Of a stretch of 64,000 bases of DNA, positions 11,432-24,236 are shown in pieces. The stretch comes from Tetrapyrgos nigripes (Eukaryota > Basidiomycota > Agaricomycetes > Agaricales > Campanellaceae). The notes under the pieces were generated by a model. The model saw only the letters and a program-made list of their open reading frames with translations. It searched no databases and was not told the DNA's origin. The stretch lies in contig JAACJM010000209.1 in the NCBI GenBank assembly GCA_013368315.1, forward strand, positions 1 to 64,000, in the 5' to 3' direction. The position numbers and the translations under genes are program-made. The first letter of the stretch is position 1, and each line of letters begins with the position of its first letter.

Positions 11432-13466
11432 AGGCTTCTGCGTGACTCGAACTACACTTGCCCTATACCTCTAAATACCGTGCTGAGACACCGCAATGAT
11501 GGCTGATTTCGAGGATGTAAGAGATAGTAAGGCGACGTCATCACTCCTCCCTGTGTCTTGTGTGTAATCTTTTTTTTTTTTTTTTTGATTTGTAACAATA
11601 AATGGTAGTCTTGTGTCGCAGGAGGAAGCAAGTACGAGCATGGCAAGATGGAACTTGAACCGACGGCAAGATCAAGGCAAGATGAAGTACTTAAGAGCAA
11701 CTTAAAGAGACTTGATGAGAAATTTCCGGCTGCAACAGGCTGCAAGGCGAGATGCTACAGATAGTGACGTGCATGTCGACATACTTACTGAGTAGTCCTG
11801 TAGTAGTCGTAGTCATAAATGCTCAAAAGGAAAATTCGCGTGACCAGCAGCTTCGAATTTGACGTGTTTTTGACTTACTGTAGAGATTCTGAGATGGCAA
11901 GAGTTTGTTATCAGGTATTTTACACGTTCTGGTGAAGTTTGAGCGGCCAGGGGCCGGAATATTCTTCAGCAATAGGTGATCTGCAGTACTGGACCATCAG
12001 TTCTGCAGCGCATCTTTGTTGCAGAACGGTAGTTCAAGGGCCGGGCGTGTAAGTAGTATTTTTACCTTCGCCGCGCTCAGCTCTAATGAGGTATTCTAGT
12101 ATGGGTAGCTCATCAGGTTGTCTTCGATTTCAAGTTCCGAAGATTCCGGTTTTTCTATTGAATCACTGCTGCTAAGAAACATCCCGGACCCCAAGGCCCA
12201 ACGCAGTGCCAGTGGAAGCGGAGTTTCCCATACCTAGTTTTGGGGAGGAGGAAGATTAACAATTGGAAAGCATAACGAGAACGGAGTTGGCGGAAGTGTT
12301 CTGAGGTGTCGGTGTCGGTGTTAGTATTGGTGTTGGTGCTTGAAGCTTGAAGACGTAGAGGGAGAGGGACTGACCCCACGAAGTGTTATACGCTATGCCC
12401 GACGTCATCGACCTTTATCATCCACATGTACAAACCAATGATGTCATGCTTGTGTCATTCGGTCTAGACCCTTCAGACCTTCCCCAACCCTTTAGTAATA
12501 GTAGCTCCAGCCTGTCATCGTCAAGACTCAAGAGACCGTTCAGGGAAAGAGCTCGTAACTCAGCATACTGCGACACAGTACTTGTCAAGAGCGAGCAAGG
12601 TCGGCGCCTCGACACGAGGCCCCTCCCCACATCTCAACTTGAAAGCCTCATCAATGTTTTGACAGATTACTGTAATACTGGTGAACTGGCGCTCCCTGCA
12701 AATCAGCTGGTGACAAACTCGATCACGTCGATGAAGCTCTGAATGAACATAATCGCGTGGCAGCGGCAACGCGGCGCCCGGTTGTCGGGGGCGTCGTGAG
12801 ATCCCGACGACAACATATTTTAGCCGATTATTACATAAGAACATCTCGGTTGGCTGCATGTGAGCGCTTGTGAGCGATCACCGTTCCATTGGCAAAGTCT
12901 CGACTCGCTAAACGGCGTTACAGGGCATTCTACTGGCTTCTACTGGCGGCCCAAAAATCTTTATTACCAAGATAACTATACTGGTACGCCACCAAATTTT
13001 GGCAGGCACCGCACCAGTTGAAACCAGTTATTTGTCAAAGTACTGCTCCCTTTATCTTCCTAGAGCTCGTCCATCAATTACACCATGGATGTGGTCGTGG
13101 CCTCTCTGAGTCCGACCCTAACGCAGTTAGGGTGGAAGCCTTCTTTGTTGTAGAACGTTGCAAGTGTGTGAGTTGGCTTCATTGTTGGTTTGAGGTCACC
13201 AAGTACTCGTGGTCGACCCTGCTCGGGGTCAAGATCTTCAAGGTCAGTAGTCGCCGTTCAATGACTTGGTCGAAAATGACTATTATGATTGGCGCGGAGA
13301 TCCATCATCAGGGGCGGATTGACAGCAGGCGCCCGCAAAAACATGGGTGATTACCAAGCAGTCTTCTACTAAGCTACTATAGCACATACACTCCTTCTCT
13401 CTCCCTCTCTTCTTCCTCCACTACCCCTCCAACTCCTTCCTATACTCCCAATTTCGACTCTGCAGA
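11432..13466. other. intergenic; possible small ORF; no recognised gene
   Basis: Contains a run of 17 T (about 11571-11587), a short GGTGTYGGTGTT-type microsatellite near 12305-12340, and a small hairpin CCCTAAC-GCA-GTTAGGG near 13118-13134. The last ~100 bp before 13467 is CT-rich, as is common upstream of highly used fungal start codons. Confidence 0.4.
12395..12742 (+). CDS. hypothetical ORF, about 115 aa
   Basis: Open frame beginning MPDVIDLYHPHVQ (an in-frame ATG also lies at 12383). It has a Ser-rich segment and an acidic/polar C-terminal half (LESLINVLTDYCNTGELALP). No family recognised. The opposite strand is also open across part of it, so it may be chance. Confidence 0.22.
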   Translation: MPDVIDLYHPHVQTNDVMLVSFGLDPSDLPQPFSNSSSSLSSSRLKRPFRERARNSAYCDTVLVKSEQGRRLDTRPLPTSQLESLINVLTDYCNTGELALPANQLVTNSITSMKL

Positions 13467-16400
13467 ATGAAAGACAAGGAAAAAGAGAAGGACGCCCGAG
13501 TGCGCCGGAAGCCTGGCAGAGTGTATGTACCACGCGATGTTTATAGGGGACAGAGACTAACTACGTACAGACCGACAGCATGCGCAGAATGTCGAAGGCT
13601 TAAGCTTAAATGCGATAAACAGGTCAACAGAAATCCTCTTCTTCAAGTGGTGTACAAAACTTACGTCGGTTGGAACGATAGGTCCCATGCACGAAATGCG
13701 TGTCTAGAGGCTGCGAGTCTATTTGTCCAGATGGTGCGTCGAATGTCTTACTCCAACTCTTTCTTGCTCGTTAACGCCTTCTCGCTCTCTCTTTGTCCCT
13801 TCTCTCCGTGCCTCTCGCTCTTTGCTATACAGGCTCCTTAGCAGCAGGCAAAAATAACCGTCTCATCCTCTCCGGTACCCAAGAACTCCACGACCGTATC
13901 TCTCAACTCTGTTCGCGAATTAGGGAACTCGAAGAAGCCTTGGCCTCGGTCCAGTCGCGTGTATCAGATGAGCCACACCCGTTATTGAAGAGCGAGTTGT
14001 TGATGATTAAGGTACCGTTGAATTTAACGGTGCCTCATAACAACGCGAATTCCGGTGTCAGCTCCTCCGAGCTCCATCCCAGTCATGTTCTCAACGGCAA
14101 TGCGAACTCTCATCCCAACCATAACCGTAGTGACGGAGTCAGAGTCGGCAATGGAGTGCCCGAAGTACCAGGAGCATCAGCATCACTATCAGTTCCTGCA
14201 ATTACACCGACGACGACGCCATCGTCGTCGTCGTCGCATGCTGTTTCATCAGGATCAAGTGTTGGCGTAAATGGACCCGCCAATAATAGCAGCACAAAGG
14301 ACGAAAATTTCATTGACGCGTTTGGTGAGTGTTTTACTAACTACTTATTGTCTGCTTTCTTCTCATCTTCACTGTATGCCCCACACCTCTACAGGCACCC
14401 TCTCCATAGGCTGCAACGGCGAAACCTCCTTCCTAGGCAAAACAGCGCGGTCAGAGTACCTCATTCGGGTATGTTTCGTTACCTTTGGGTCATTTGAGCA
14501 CGCTAATGCTTTTGTCCATCAATTGTTACATCTTGTCTTTCTACCTTGCCTTGTCACTACATCATTACTACAACCCCAATTATATCCACACCAACGTCAA
14601 CACCAGGCACTCTCCAAACCCTCCCACGCATCCAGTTCATCATACGACTGTCCCCGTCTCCCAAAGAAAATTATCGATTCAAGATGTCCTAATGAGGTTT
14701 CTAGCCTCTCTTCCGCCGCTTCTTCTAGCAGTAATAATAGCACTACTACAAACGGTGGTGGTGTAAACGGAACTGGCTACTCATACTCATCTGGTGTAAA
14801 TCGTCATGGTGGTGGTCATGGTGGTGGTAGAGGAATGGATATGGGTATGGGAGCGAGAATCGGAGGACAAGAAGAAGATCCAGACGACCCCGATAGTCTC
14901 GGAGCTGAAATTTGGGGGCTCTTACCGGAGCTTTCGGAAGCCTTGAGGTTGTGTGATGTGTATTTGGAAGCGGGAAGGTATATGTGAGTTATTCTATTTT
15001 ATCCTGTGTTTCACTCCCTTTTTTTGGAAAGGGAAGTTGTGAAGACTGACTGAATCAACGCTAACGTTGACTTATTTGAAGGTACGCAGCCCTACCACGG
15101 AATGAGCTCTTAGACGACATATTAGCGCCTGTGTATCGTGTTGAGTGAGTTTTTTTCCCTTTCTAATGTAAGCTAGGTAAACCTCAGCTAACACGGGTTT
15201 TCTATTCTTTTTCCATCTCTAATTCCTGGCCCTTCACCATCCTCAATAAACTCACCTAAACCATATTCTAACCCACACCCCCCTCCCCACCTCCCAGCTC
15301 CTTCTCCTCCCTCTCCAACGTACACACCCTCGGTCTACTTTTCATCATCTTTGCACTCGGAGCGTTGTTCGATCAGGATCAACAGCCGTATTCGTTGGAA
15401 GCAAAAGAGTACTTTTTGTTAGCAAGAGCAGCGAAGAATTATGCGACGGGTGTTGAGATGAGGGGGAAGAAGAGTGGGGTTGGGACGTCGGGCCATGGTG
15501 TAAACGGGGTTGGAGGTGGGAGTGTGTATGGGAATGGGAATGGGGATGACGAGGATCAGGAATGGGATGAAGCTGGTGGAGAGTATGAGGATGAGGTGGA
15601 CATTGATGTGGACGTGGACGTTGATGAAAGTGAGAGAGAAGGTGAAGGCGGTTGGGAGAGTGATGGTAGTTCTCCTCATTCGCGTCGAGCTCAGCATAGG
15701 CATAGGAGTGTCAATGGAAGGGAAGGAGCTTTACGCAGAGGAGGAGGTGGTAATGGTGGTGGTGGAGTCTTACGCACAACAGGAGAAGGCGGCGGCGGTG
15801 ACTCTTGGGGAATGAGTGTCATTGGGTTGTGGACTATGGTGAGTCTTCGTGCCTCTGTCTCTGTCTCATTTCTTCTTTATCCCGCCTCTCTATTCTTCTT
15901 TAAAGCCGAGGTTTCGTGCTCACACTCTTGACCCAGATCCACATGTCCCAATACCTCGAATTCAGTGACTGGGAAGCCCTAGGGTCCCAAACAGCGTGGT
16001 GGTGGGTGGGATTTTCGGTGAGGTTGGCTGTTGGTGTGAGTTCTCTTTCTTTGGTTGAGGTGTCTTTGTTCTGTTCTGACTCTGTCGTATTGCCAAAAAC
16101 CTAACCCTAACCCTAATGACAATTATCCAACCAAACCGAACGACCAACCGGTTTGACGGAAATCCTTTTTTACATCTATTTTTTTTTTGCGTCCTTCAGC
16201 TCGGTCTACGTGAGTAACTACCTTTCCTCACCCGTCTTTTCCCATCTGCTTCCTATCCATACCCCATCTGCTTCCTCTTCACATGTTCCCTAGCCCTCAT
16301 CATTTCTTCCCAATTTTTACTTCCCCTTCTACGCCTCCTTCAAACGTGAACCAAATACTGACCCACAATCACTGACCCACACGCACAGATCTCAACAGCG

Positions 16401-18814
16401 CTCGATGGGAAATTTGCGAAGAAATGCAAAAGAAGCGGGCGCTGGTGTTTTGGCAGATATTTACGGTGGATACTTGGTTGGTGGGTGTCTGATTTTCTCA
16501 TTCCTCAAGTTTCTGTATTTTTCCTGTTATTGGGCTGTCTTTTGGAGACTACGGCGTTGTTCTTCATCGTTTACTGACTGACCACTTTACTCGACAGAGC
16601 TTCAACTATGGCCGACCACCCTCACTTTCAAGGACTTACATCGACTGTCCGTTGCCGGAGGATACAGATGAGTATGTTGGTGGTAATGGGAAGGAGATTG
16701 GTTGTGAGTACCCATTATTATCGTCGTCTGCCTTTGTCTGGTTTGGATTCTCGGCGCTGACTCATCACCGTTTCTTTCTTTTCCTTTCCCCTCTCTTCTT
16801 CCCCTCTACCCTCTATCTGCGTCCTACCAGTCCACACCTGGACCTTCCAATACACCTTCTTCATGCACACCATCATCGAAAACGCTTTTGGCCCCACATC
16901 TCCCCCTACTCCCTCATAATCGATTTTGATAGACAAGTACGAGACTTTCCCGTCCCTCAGCACCTGAGACCAAGATGTCACTTGGATCCAACGGAGATGT
17001 TGATGGCGACGGGCGGGAGGGAACATGTTAAGAATATACAGGGTTTGTCGATGCAGAGGTGGATGACGATGTCATATAAGGAGGCTAGTGAGTATATCAT
17101 GTATTTGAGACCTCTGTGTATGGAGTTGGAGCTGACCTTTTTTTCGTTTTCAATTTTCGTTAATGTAGCTCTCCTCAACTTGCATCGAGCGTACTTTGCT
17201 CAAGCTCTTCAGGATTCACCCGACGACCTGGCCAGTCACAAGTACCTGCCGTCTGTTATGGCGACGTATAGGTCTGCGTGGAGGTTAATCCAAGGGTTGA
17301 AGATGATGTGGCGTCATATACCGAGGTTGCTGGAGAGGTATAATCTCGCTTGGAGTCAGGCGTTGAGTGCTGCTGTGAGTTTTGACTTACTTTCGTCGGT
17401 TTTTTCCTTTTTTTCTCTTTTTCCCCTTCGTCTCGAGGTCCAGTATGATCTGACCGAACACCTCACTATCCCAGATTGTCATGTGCATCCTCGTCACTAG
17501 GTCTCCGCACTCCAAGATGACCAAGTCTTCGTTAGCAGAGCTGGATACCGTGGTAGAGTTGTTTGAGGATGCGTCTAGCACTTGTAGATCAGCAGCTAAT
17601 ATTCTCGTGAGTTGCTTTCTCATCCGTTGTCTGCTTTCGTCGTCTGAAACGACTTTGTTACACAGGACACCCTCAAAAACCTCCGTCACAAAGCCCATGA
17701 GGCCGTTGACCAGAAACAATACCTCTCCGACCTGGCCAGCTCCAAACTTTCAGTAGACGAGTTGGATCGTCTAGGTGGTAGAACGCATCTTATAGCTGCG
17801 ATGTCTGCCTCTCATTCCTCAACATCCAAATCCACTCGACGTCGCTCGAAAGCTGGCTCGCATACCTCCTCGTCCAACTCCAATTCGACTTCCCCTATTA
17901 GTAATCATGAGTCACCGACTTCTGCGTCTTCTCCCAATGCAGGGTCACAACCTCACCAGGTTGGCTCGTCGATGCCCTTCCCCCCACCTCTTCTGGAAAC
18001 GACGAATCTCGTTCCTGCACCGTCTCATTCCCAGCCGCAATCTCAACCCCAATTCCAACCGCAGTCTCAAACCCAGACTCAACCCCAATCCCAATGCCAA
18101 ACCTTCCAAGACCTGTTCCCCACCGAAACTATGCACCCAAGTATAGCCCGCGATATGCAAATGATGGATATCATCAACGATCCCTCGTTAACTTTATCGA
18201 CTGGACCAGGACCTTGGCCTCCGTTTTATGATTTGCCGACGGGTTTGCCTGGGTTGGCTAGCATGGCACCTCCCTCGTTGCCTCAGTATGCGTCGTCTTC
18301 GGTGCCGCTGCTGAGTCGAAATGGTGGGAACGGGGGTAGGAGTGCGGGTGGTATACATACGATGTCGACGTCTCCTATTTACTCGGAACCATCAGGAGGA
18401 AGAGGGCTCTTCCATTCCGAAGAATCCTCTCCAGACGAACCAATGTCGGATATCCAATTCCCAGACCCACAATCCCAATCTCATTCTGCTGGAAGACGCT
18501 ACTCCATTGCAACCACAGCGACGGCAGTTACGGATATAAGTAGCAGTAATGGTGGAGGTGGTAGTGGCAGTGGTATGGATTGGTCGTCTATGAACATGGG
18601 TATGGGCGGAATGGGCATGATGGGTATGAACGTAAACGTCCCACCCGAGGGTTGGCCTTCATCTGTGCCTTTTGTGGATGTACCGTTTTATGACCATCCT
18701 TCGAGGTCACCTATGGGATTCCCCACGGGGAGTTATAGTGGGATAAATCCCATCTCGGGGGCACCGATTTTGGATGCGACTTGGCAGAGTTTTGTTGAGC
18801 AGTTGGGGTTTTGA
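13467..18814 (+). CDS. Zn2Cys6 fungal transcription factor with fungal_trans middle domain
   Basis: Large multi-exon nuclear regulator. The basic N-terminus (MKDKEKEKDARVRRKPGRVY) leads to the zinc cluster split by an intron: CAECRRLKLKCDKQ, then VPCTKCVSRGCESICPDG, giving six cysteines for two Zn. Next comes a coiled-coil dimerisation stretch (HDRISQLCSRIRELEEALAS), then Ser/Asn/Thr low complexity. The regulatory middle-homology domain shows NVHTLGLLFIIFALGALFDQ and YSLEAKEYFLLARAA (about 15300-15430), then LLNLHRAYFAQAL (about 17170). The C-terminus is Gln/Pro- and Gly/Met-rich (about 17800-18800), ending SFVEQLGF. Introns of 50-200 bp are pyrimidine-rich. No disabling break was seen. The target pathway cannot be told from sequence. 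It is convergent with the DUF2235 gene. Confidence 0.87.
16098..16116. repeat. short telomere-like (CCCTAA) tract in an intron
   Basis: AACCTAACCCTAACCCTAA, about 2.5 units of the TTAGGG complement, inside a probable intron of the Zn2Cys6 gene. It is too short to be an ancestral telomere with confidence. Confidence 0.6.
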
Positions 18815-19517
18815 GGGTTGAGTTGGTATTGAGGGTTTGAGGTTGTGGGATTGAGCCATGGGTGGAAGGGGAATTTAGGAAACATTGGATGGGTTTGGGG
18901 ATGTTTTACTGCTTTCTTGTCTATGTACATATATATGCATACACTATTTACTCGTCTCTCAGAGTTAATCTGCGCTTTTTAGGTATCATTGTCTTGTTAG
19001 TTTGAAATACGGTAACTACATATTATTCCTTGTACATTATGTATACTTAACTATCTCACACACGGTCCTGGAGGACTCGTGCCTGCATCAATTTGTGTTA
19101 GATACCGACGCGACCCTTTAGCTACCGGGAAGTTGACTGAGTTGGTGTTGCTCGTTGGTGGCTCTCATGGCATCAACGTCGGGAACTGTAACGATCACGT
19201 AGTGATGAGGACGGTAGACTTGTTATTCACCGGTGAGAATTGCTTCACTAGACCACCACAAGCGAAGACAACTGACGAATGCAGGAGAAAATAGAAAGTA
19301 ATGAGTATAATAAATTATCCCGATACATTAAGTCTTCCAGCCCATGTGCATTACCAAGAGACACGTTGGCTACTTCACACACGCTGTCACATCTCTCTTG
19401 CATATTCAACGCCGACGCCCCCACCTTCCCCCACTCCGCCCTTCGCCCCAACAGTCTTTCCTCCTTCCCCACCCCACCCGTATCCACAACATCCACAATC
19501 CCAATCCATGACAGTAC
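18815..19517. other. convergent intergenic region
   Basis: Lies between the 3' ends of the plus-strand transcription factor gene and the minus-strand DUF2235 gene, so it mostly holds their 3' UTRs. No other feature recognised. Confidence 0.4.
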
Positions 19518-22500
19518 TCACTCTACCCAAATTGGCTCAAAATCCCACTTTGGCCTCGGCACATATTTCTTCCCCGATGGTAACAAATGATCGGCGCTTT
19601 CCATTCTTATTTTTACGGTGCGATGGATTCTGACGCCGTTTTTCTTGGCTATGTGTCGGGCTCGGCCCATGTTGCCGCGTCTGTGAAGAGAGAAAGGAAA
19701 CAGAGAAGGGGGGAAGAAGGAAGAGGGAAATAAGAAGGGACAAGAGTGAAGCAAGCGTAATGGGGAAGGGAAGACATCAGCGTTCAGTTCACGTCAAACC
19801 AAAAGAAAGCCAAAGAACACTCACGCAATCCTTTCAACCCATTTATCATTCTCATCCTGATACTTCACTTTCTGCGGTAACACCTCCAATAACCACCATG
19901 CTTTGACGGTCTTCAGCTCATCATGTATATCACTCAGAATATCCTTCACGTCTTCTTCTTCTTCGTCTATGAAGTCTTCCAGGAATATCGACCGTAGGCG
20001 TTGGGTTCTCGTGATGTTCGTTGTATTGGTCGGGTTGGACGAGCTCCCCGCAGTACCTGCACCGGTGTCATCACCAGCACCAAGCTGTCTCCTCGTCATC
20101 CGCATAGGTGGCCTAGGTCTGACCATAGGATATAGGCTATCTGGATCCAGACCCACGTCTTTAAGCATTTCGCGGTGAAACATGATTCCCGTCCCAGTGA
20201 GGAAGCATTGACGAATCATCCACCGAAGGGGGATGCGAGAGAGGGAGTTGCGTGTTTCGTTGGGGACGGCGCCGCCGCCAACGTCTGAAAAGGAGAAGAT
20301 TCGTTAGTATGAATAACAGTGAGATGTGGCTATAAGGTAGAGAATGAGAGAGAAGAAAAGTAGACAGAAGGTCAAAGTGATGCATGGGCTGTCCAATGAA
20401 CAGGCGAGCAGCAAGCTGAGGGGAAAAAGAGAATACATGACAGCAACAAAATGAAAAGGCTATGACCCATAATGACTGATTGACAAAGGCGAATAAATGA
20501 AGTGCCTGAGAGAACCTTCTTAGGTATCAAGACCCCTTCAGAAGGAGCAAAAAAGAAAGAAAGAAAAAACTCCCGAGGACTCACCACAATGACACCCAGC
20601 AAACCAAACTTCTTGTACATTAGACCCATGGTTACCCGTATTATACAACTGTTCCATCTGCTGCATCATCGCAGTCGAGTCTGAGGGATGTACATCAATC
20701 TTCCTCTTCTTTCCATTCGCGGTCCCTTCCCCTTCCCCTCCATCAACTGTTTCTCCAACGTCGCCTTCAGCGCCGGCAGCAGCTCCTGCTCCTGCCCCAG
20801 CCCCAGCTCTATCACCACCACTAGCGTCTTCCATCCTCGCCTTAACCTCACGCACATGCAAATGCACTCCAGACTCAGGCTTATGCACCGTATGCACCGT
20901 ATGCGCTCTCTTCCTGCCCACCGTATGACTCTTCGGCATCCAACCCCTCCTCATCCCGGTTCCCCATAACATGTCTTCTTCCTTTTTCGTCGTTCGATGC
21001 CAGAAATTAGGAACAAAGCGAGCGCGATGTTCGTCTAGTGCTAGAGCATGTCTGAAGAACCTGACAGAGGTGTTGGAGGTGGTGAAGGGGAGACGGCGGG
21101 GGATGAAGCCTACAGAGGAGACGGTATCCCTGGAGATGTGTTTTCAGTATTTTTGTTATTTCAGTATTTTGTTATTGAGAAAGAATGGTAAAGATAGAAA
21201 AGAGGGAAGGCAGTAAAGAAACCACGCAAGAAAAGCAGAGTACTAGAATCAGAAGCATGCAGACAGAGTCAAACTGACCGAAAGTACGGCTCAGCTCAGA
21301 TTCAGGTAAGACCCAGAGGCACCGTCAAAACACTGAGTCGGTCTCCCCAGCCACCCACAGGCAAGGAAAACGAGCAAAACAAATGGGACCGAAAGAACAC
21401 AACGACAACGAAACCGAAAATCAAGTAAAAAAGGCACTCACCAAACACCCAAAAACTCCACATCCACATCAATACTAAAAGCCTTTTTAAACGCAGAAGC
21501 CTGTTTCCACCCTCTAGCGTCTTCCCGAGAGTACATCTTGTATGCAAATGGAACTTGTTGGTGGTTGTATCGGGGGAGGAGGCCGACTTTGTGGATCCTG
21601 GATATCGGGTGAGTTAGCGTTGAGTAAGCAAGAAATGAAAACGAAGGAACTAATGAGAAGACGAGAGAGGGAAGGAGACGATCGGAAGAGGGTAGAAGAA
21701 GAGATGAAAGGAATAGTGAGGTGACGAAGTAAAGGCATAAACGGGAGGAAAGGGAAGACGTATTGGACGGACAGGCTTACATTCCAGCTAGAGCACGAGC
21801 GGTCTGTTGTTTACATAAAAATTTGATTTAGACAGTATAAAACATGAAAGGGCGTTAGAGATACATACGTATGCACCTCGAGAAAATCTAGACACATAGC
21901 GAGGGTACGGGTTAGCTGCATCGTACGCGTCGTGATACAAAGAGAGAAAAATGATAAAAAGGGGAACGCGTAACCAAGATGGACAAACTCAGACTGATAC
22001 TCACCCGAATAAACAGATTTTATCCCCACTTTGATAGTTTTGCATTATGAACTCGTATCCGGCTGCAACGTCACCGTAAGCCATGCAAAGCGAACAAAAA
22101 AAAAAAACGAAAAGGACGTGCTACACACTCATGACATGCACATGTAGATTCATGCCTACCATACTATCCATCACTCTCTCTAGCTTGGCCATCCATGGAC
22201 GCGCTACTTGAGGAATGTTATACGTACCGATACCTGACTAAATTTTTTTTCCGGAAAGGAAAAGGGCAGAGTAAGCTTTAGAAAAGGTGAAATGAACAGA
22301 TAGCGAGCGCACACACCTGGTAGTAAACCAACTGCTGCCGCCAATCATCCTTCTTGAGCATAGAGAAAAACTGGACGACATTGGAGTTCTAGGTACGCGT
22401 CATCGCATTGTCATGTCAGCCAGCGTTCTAGTACGAGTGGTCGAAGCTAGGACGTACATCGTCGTCAAATTGGTCACCTAGTATCTCAGAATGAGGAAGA

Positions 22501-22736
22501 TTAAAAAACAGCAAAGTTTACACGTAGCATCACTCACCAGTCCCATCAAAACACAATACCAACGTCCTACTATCATGCGTCTCGGGTATAACGCTGTCCA
22601 GAGCGTCCGAACCGCTCTCAGAGACATCGTCCTCAACGGTATAAGACCTGGAATACTCTGGAGGCGAGCTCAAGGTCCTTTGCAAGTCCGCAAACGAGGA
22701 AGAGCCAGCCTGTTGCGCATGTTGGTTAGAGCCCAT
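19518..22736 (-). CDS. DUF2235 alpha/beta-hydrolase-like protein (T6SS Tle1-like fold)
   Basis: Predicted serine hydrolase of the DUF2235 family, found in fungi and in bacterial phospholipase effectors; the natural substrate in fungi is unknown. Start MGSNQHAQQAGSSSF at 22736. Exon 1 ends in RTLVLCFDGTGE, the oxyanion/acid-loop motif. Later exons give KKDDWRQQLVYYQ, VHVMSAGYEFIMQNY, KICLFGFSRGAYTARALAGM with the nucleophile-elbow Ser in GFSRG, and PRRLPFT..VRFFRHALALDE. The exon at 20538-20972 adds an insert rich in Ala/Gly/Glu and a basic KKRKIDV. Further exons are IPLRWMIRQCFLTGTGIMF and a C-terminal NMGRARHIAKKNGVRIHRTV, ending IWVE at 19518. It appears intact with about ten exons; several short ones were placed by eye. 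Confidence 0.85.
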
Positions 22737-22924
22737 TCAGAAAAGTCTTTCTACCGGGTTTCTTAAAGTTTTTGTCGGGATCCTTGATGTGCTATCCCTT
22801 GATGTAAAGCAGGGAGGGAGGACGAGCAAGAGAAGACGAAGCCAAGCGCGACAATGACATGGGCGTTTGATTTCTAGGATCCGCCACGTGGTCAGCGCTC
22901 TTTTTCCGCGGGCACGCCATCCGA

Positions 22925-23612
22925 CTGGACCGACTCCGACCAGTTTCTGTGCTAACTCAGTGACTGCCGTGTAGTAATGTCGAGACTAACGCTAGAAGCA
23001 AGTATGTATGTGTAGTTGTACTGTATGAAAGTACTGATGTTCTGTATGTACTTAAGCGACACTTGCTGCAGAAATATGATAAACCACTTCATCGACAGAA
23101 TACGGAGGTACTCGCAGTGCGACGAAGGGAGTCGGCGAGGACCCCTGTCAATACACCCAAATGTCTTATCTGGCCGGCGCATATGGCGCCAGTTTTTGTC
23201 CGAACAGATTTTCGACTTTTTGCCCAGTTTATGTCCGAACCTAGGTAAGGCCTGGCGCACAGCCAAAATTTGCCTCCTTCCACGTCCCAGAAAATAGATT
23301 TCATCCCAATTTCATCCTATTACGAGCGTCTCTTGTGTGGTTGAAGGCCTAAACCTATATCCCGCCCCACGTATGCGCTGCAACGAGCCGCCTGATGCCG
23401 TCCTCACCTGGGACTTTTTGTCCGAATACTTGTTCTGGGCCAATTCTGGGCAGCACCGAAGGCACCATTTTTGTCCGAACATTGGCAGAGACATTTCGTG
23501 GATTTGGGCCTCAAATTTGTCGGAACCGGGATCAGTCGTCCCAGTGGATTGACAGGGGTCCTATTCGGCGACAGTCATGGACTCGTGGTTGTAGGCGAAG
23601 GAAAAATGGGCT
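22925..23612 (+). repeat. dispersed repeat copy A (partner at 31655-32290)
   Basis: CAGTTTCTGTGCTAACT...TTAAGCGACACTTGCTGCAG (22950-23076) matches 31672-31783, and CTCGCAGTGCGACGAAGGGAG (about 23110-23131) plus ACAGTCATGG...TTGTAGGCGAAG (23571-23605) matches 32228-32276. Copy A has a 426-bp insertion (23139-23564). Copy B lacks it but has about 400 bp of other sequence in its middle. Confidence 0.75.
23139..23564. mobile_element. 426-bp MITE with 7-bp target duplication
   Basis: Terminal inverted repeats GGACCCCTGTCAAT / ATTGACAGGGGTCC. The flanking TCGGCGA occurs at 23132-23138 and 23565-23571. The related repeat at about 32250 has the single empty site TCGACGA. The inside carries five direct copies of a TTTTTGTCCGAAC-like motif (about 23190, 23230, 23418, 23468 and a variant near 23518). 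It is non-coding. The 7-8 bp duplication would suit a hAT-like or related superfamily, but the TIR is not diagnostic. Confidence 0.8.
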
Positions 23613-24236
23613 TGCTATCCGTGTTGGGGCCAGATAGCGGATCCGGATAGCGTAATATTTGTAATATTCTAATTAGGAAAGTACACGTGGCCAGGCTTTG
23701 AGAGCTTGGACGCGTCGTCGTCGCGGTTCCTTACCTCTTCCCCATCGACTTGCGTCTTGCGACAGTATTTCGTGAGGGCCGACGCACTTGCATTTTGGCT
23801 TTCTTGCGTACCTGACCTCTCGATATTGCTTCTAGCCCTCTTTTAATATACTTTCTTCACCTCAAAGATGTCTGAAAAGTCCAATCCTGCGAACACCGAG
23901 CCGGATAACATCCCTCGGTTCATTCCCTACTAGCATCCGCATTATAACATCGCGTTAGCATCCTCCGAGCCTACCACTGATATTCTAGCACCCTCAAAAC
24001 GTTCCCGTGGTTGACCGAAAGGATCTAAGAACAAAAAGTCAGAAGAACGAGACATTTCTAGCTCCCCATATCCCAAGCGCAGTAGAGGTCGTCCAAAGGG
24101 TACTGGCAAGAACCAGAGGGCCAGGAGATTGTTTGAGGAGGAAATGAGGGCATCTGGTCCCCCGTCGTTTGCTCCTGTGGGTTTGGTGTGTGTGTTTTTC
24201 TCTTTTTTTTTTAATATTTCAGCCATTCTGATATTA

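Larger units (their letters stand above)
22737..23867. other. upstream region of DUF2235 gene, then a repeat copy
   Basis: 22737-22920 is presumably the DUF2235 promoter. From about 22925 to 23612 lies one copy of a dispersed repeat interrupted by a MITE (both listed separately). 23613-23867 leads into the AT-hook relic, with nothing else recognised. Confidence 0.4.

Noticed and set aside
14110..15815. Frames of 60-120 aa on either strand over the transcription factor
   Set aside because: Shadows of the low-complexity exons of the Zn2Cys6 gene.
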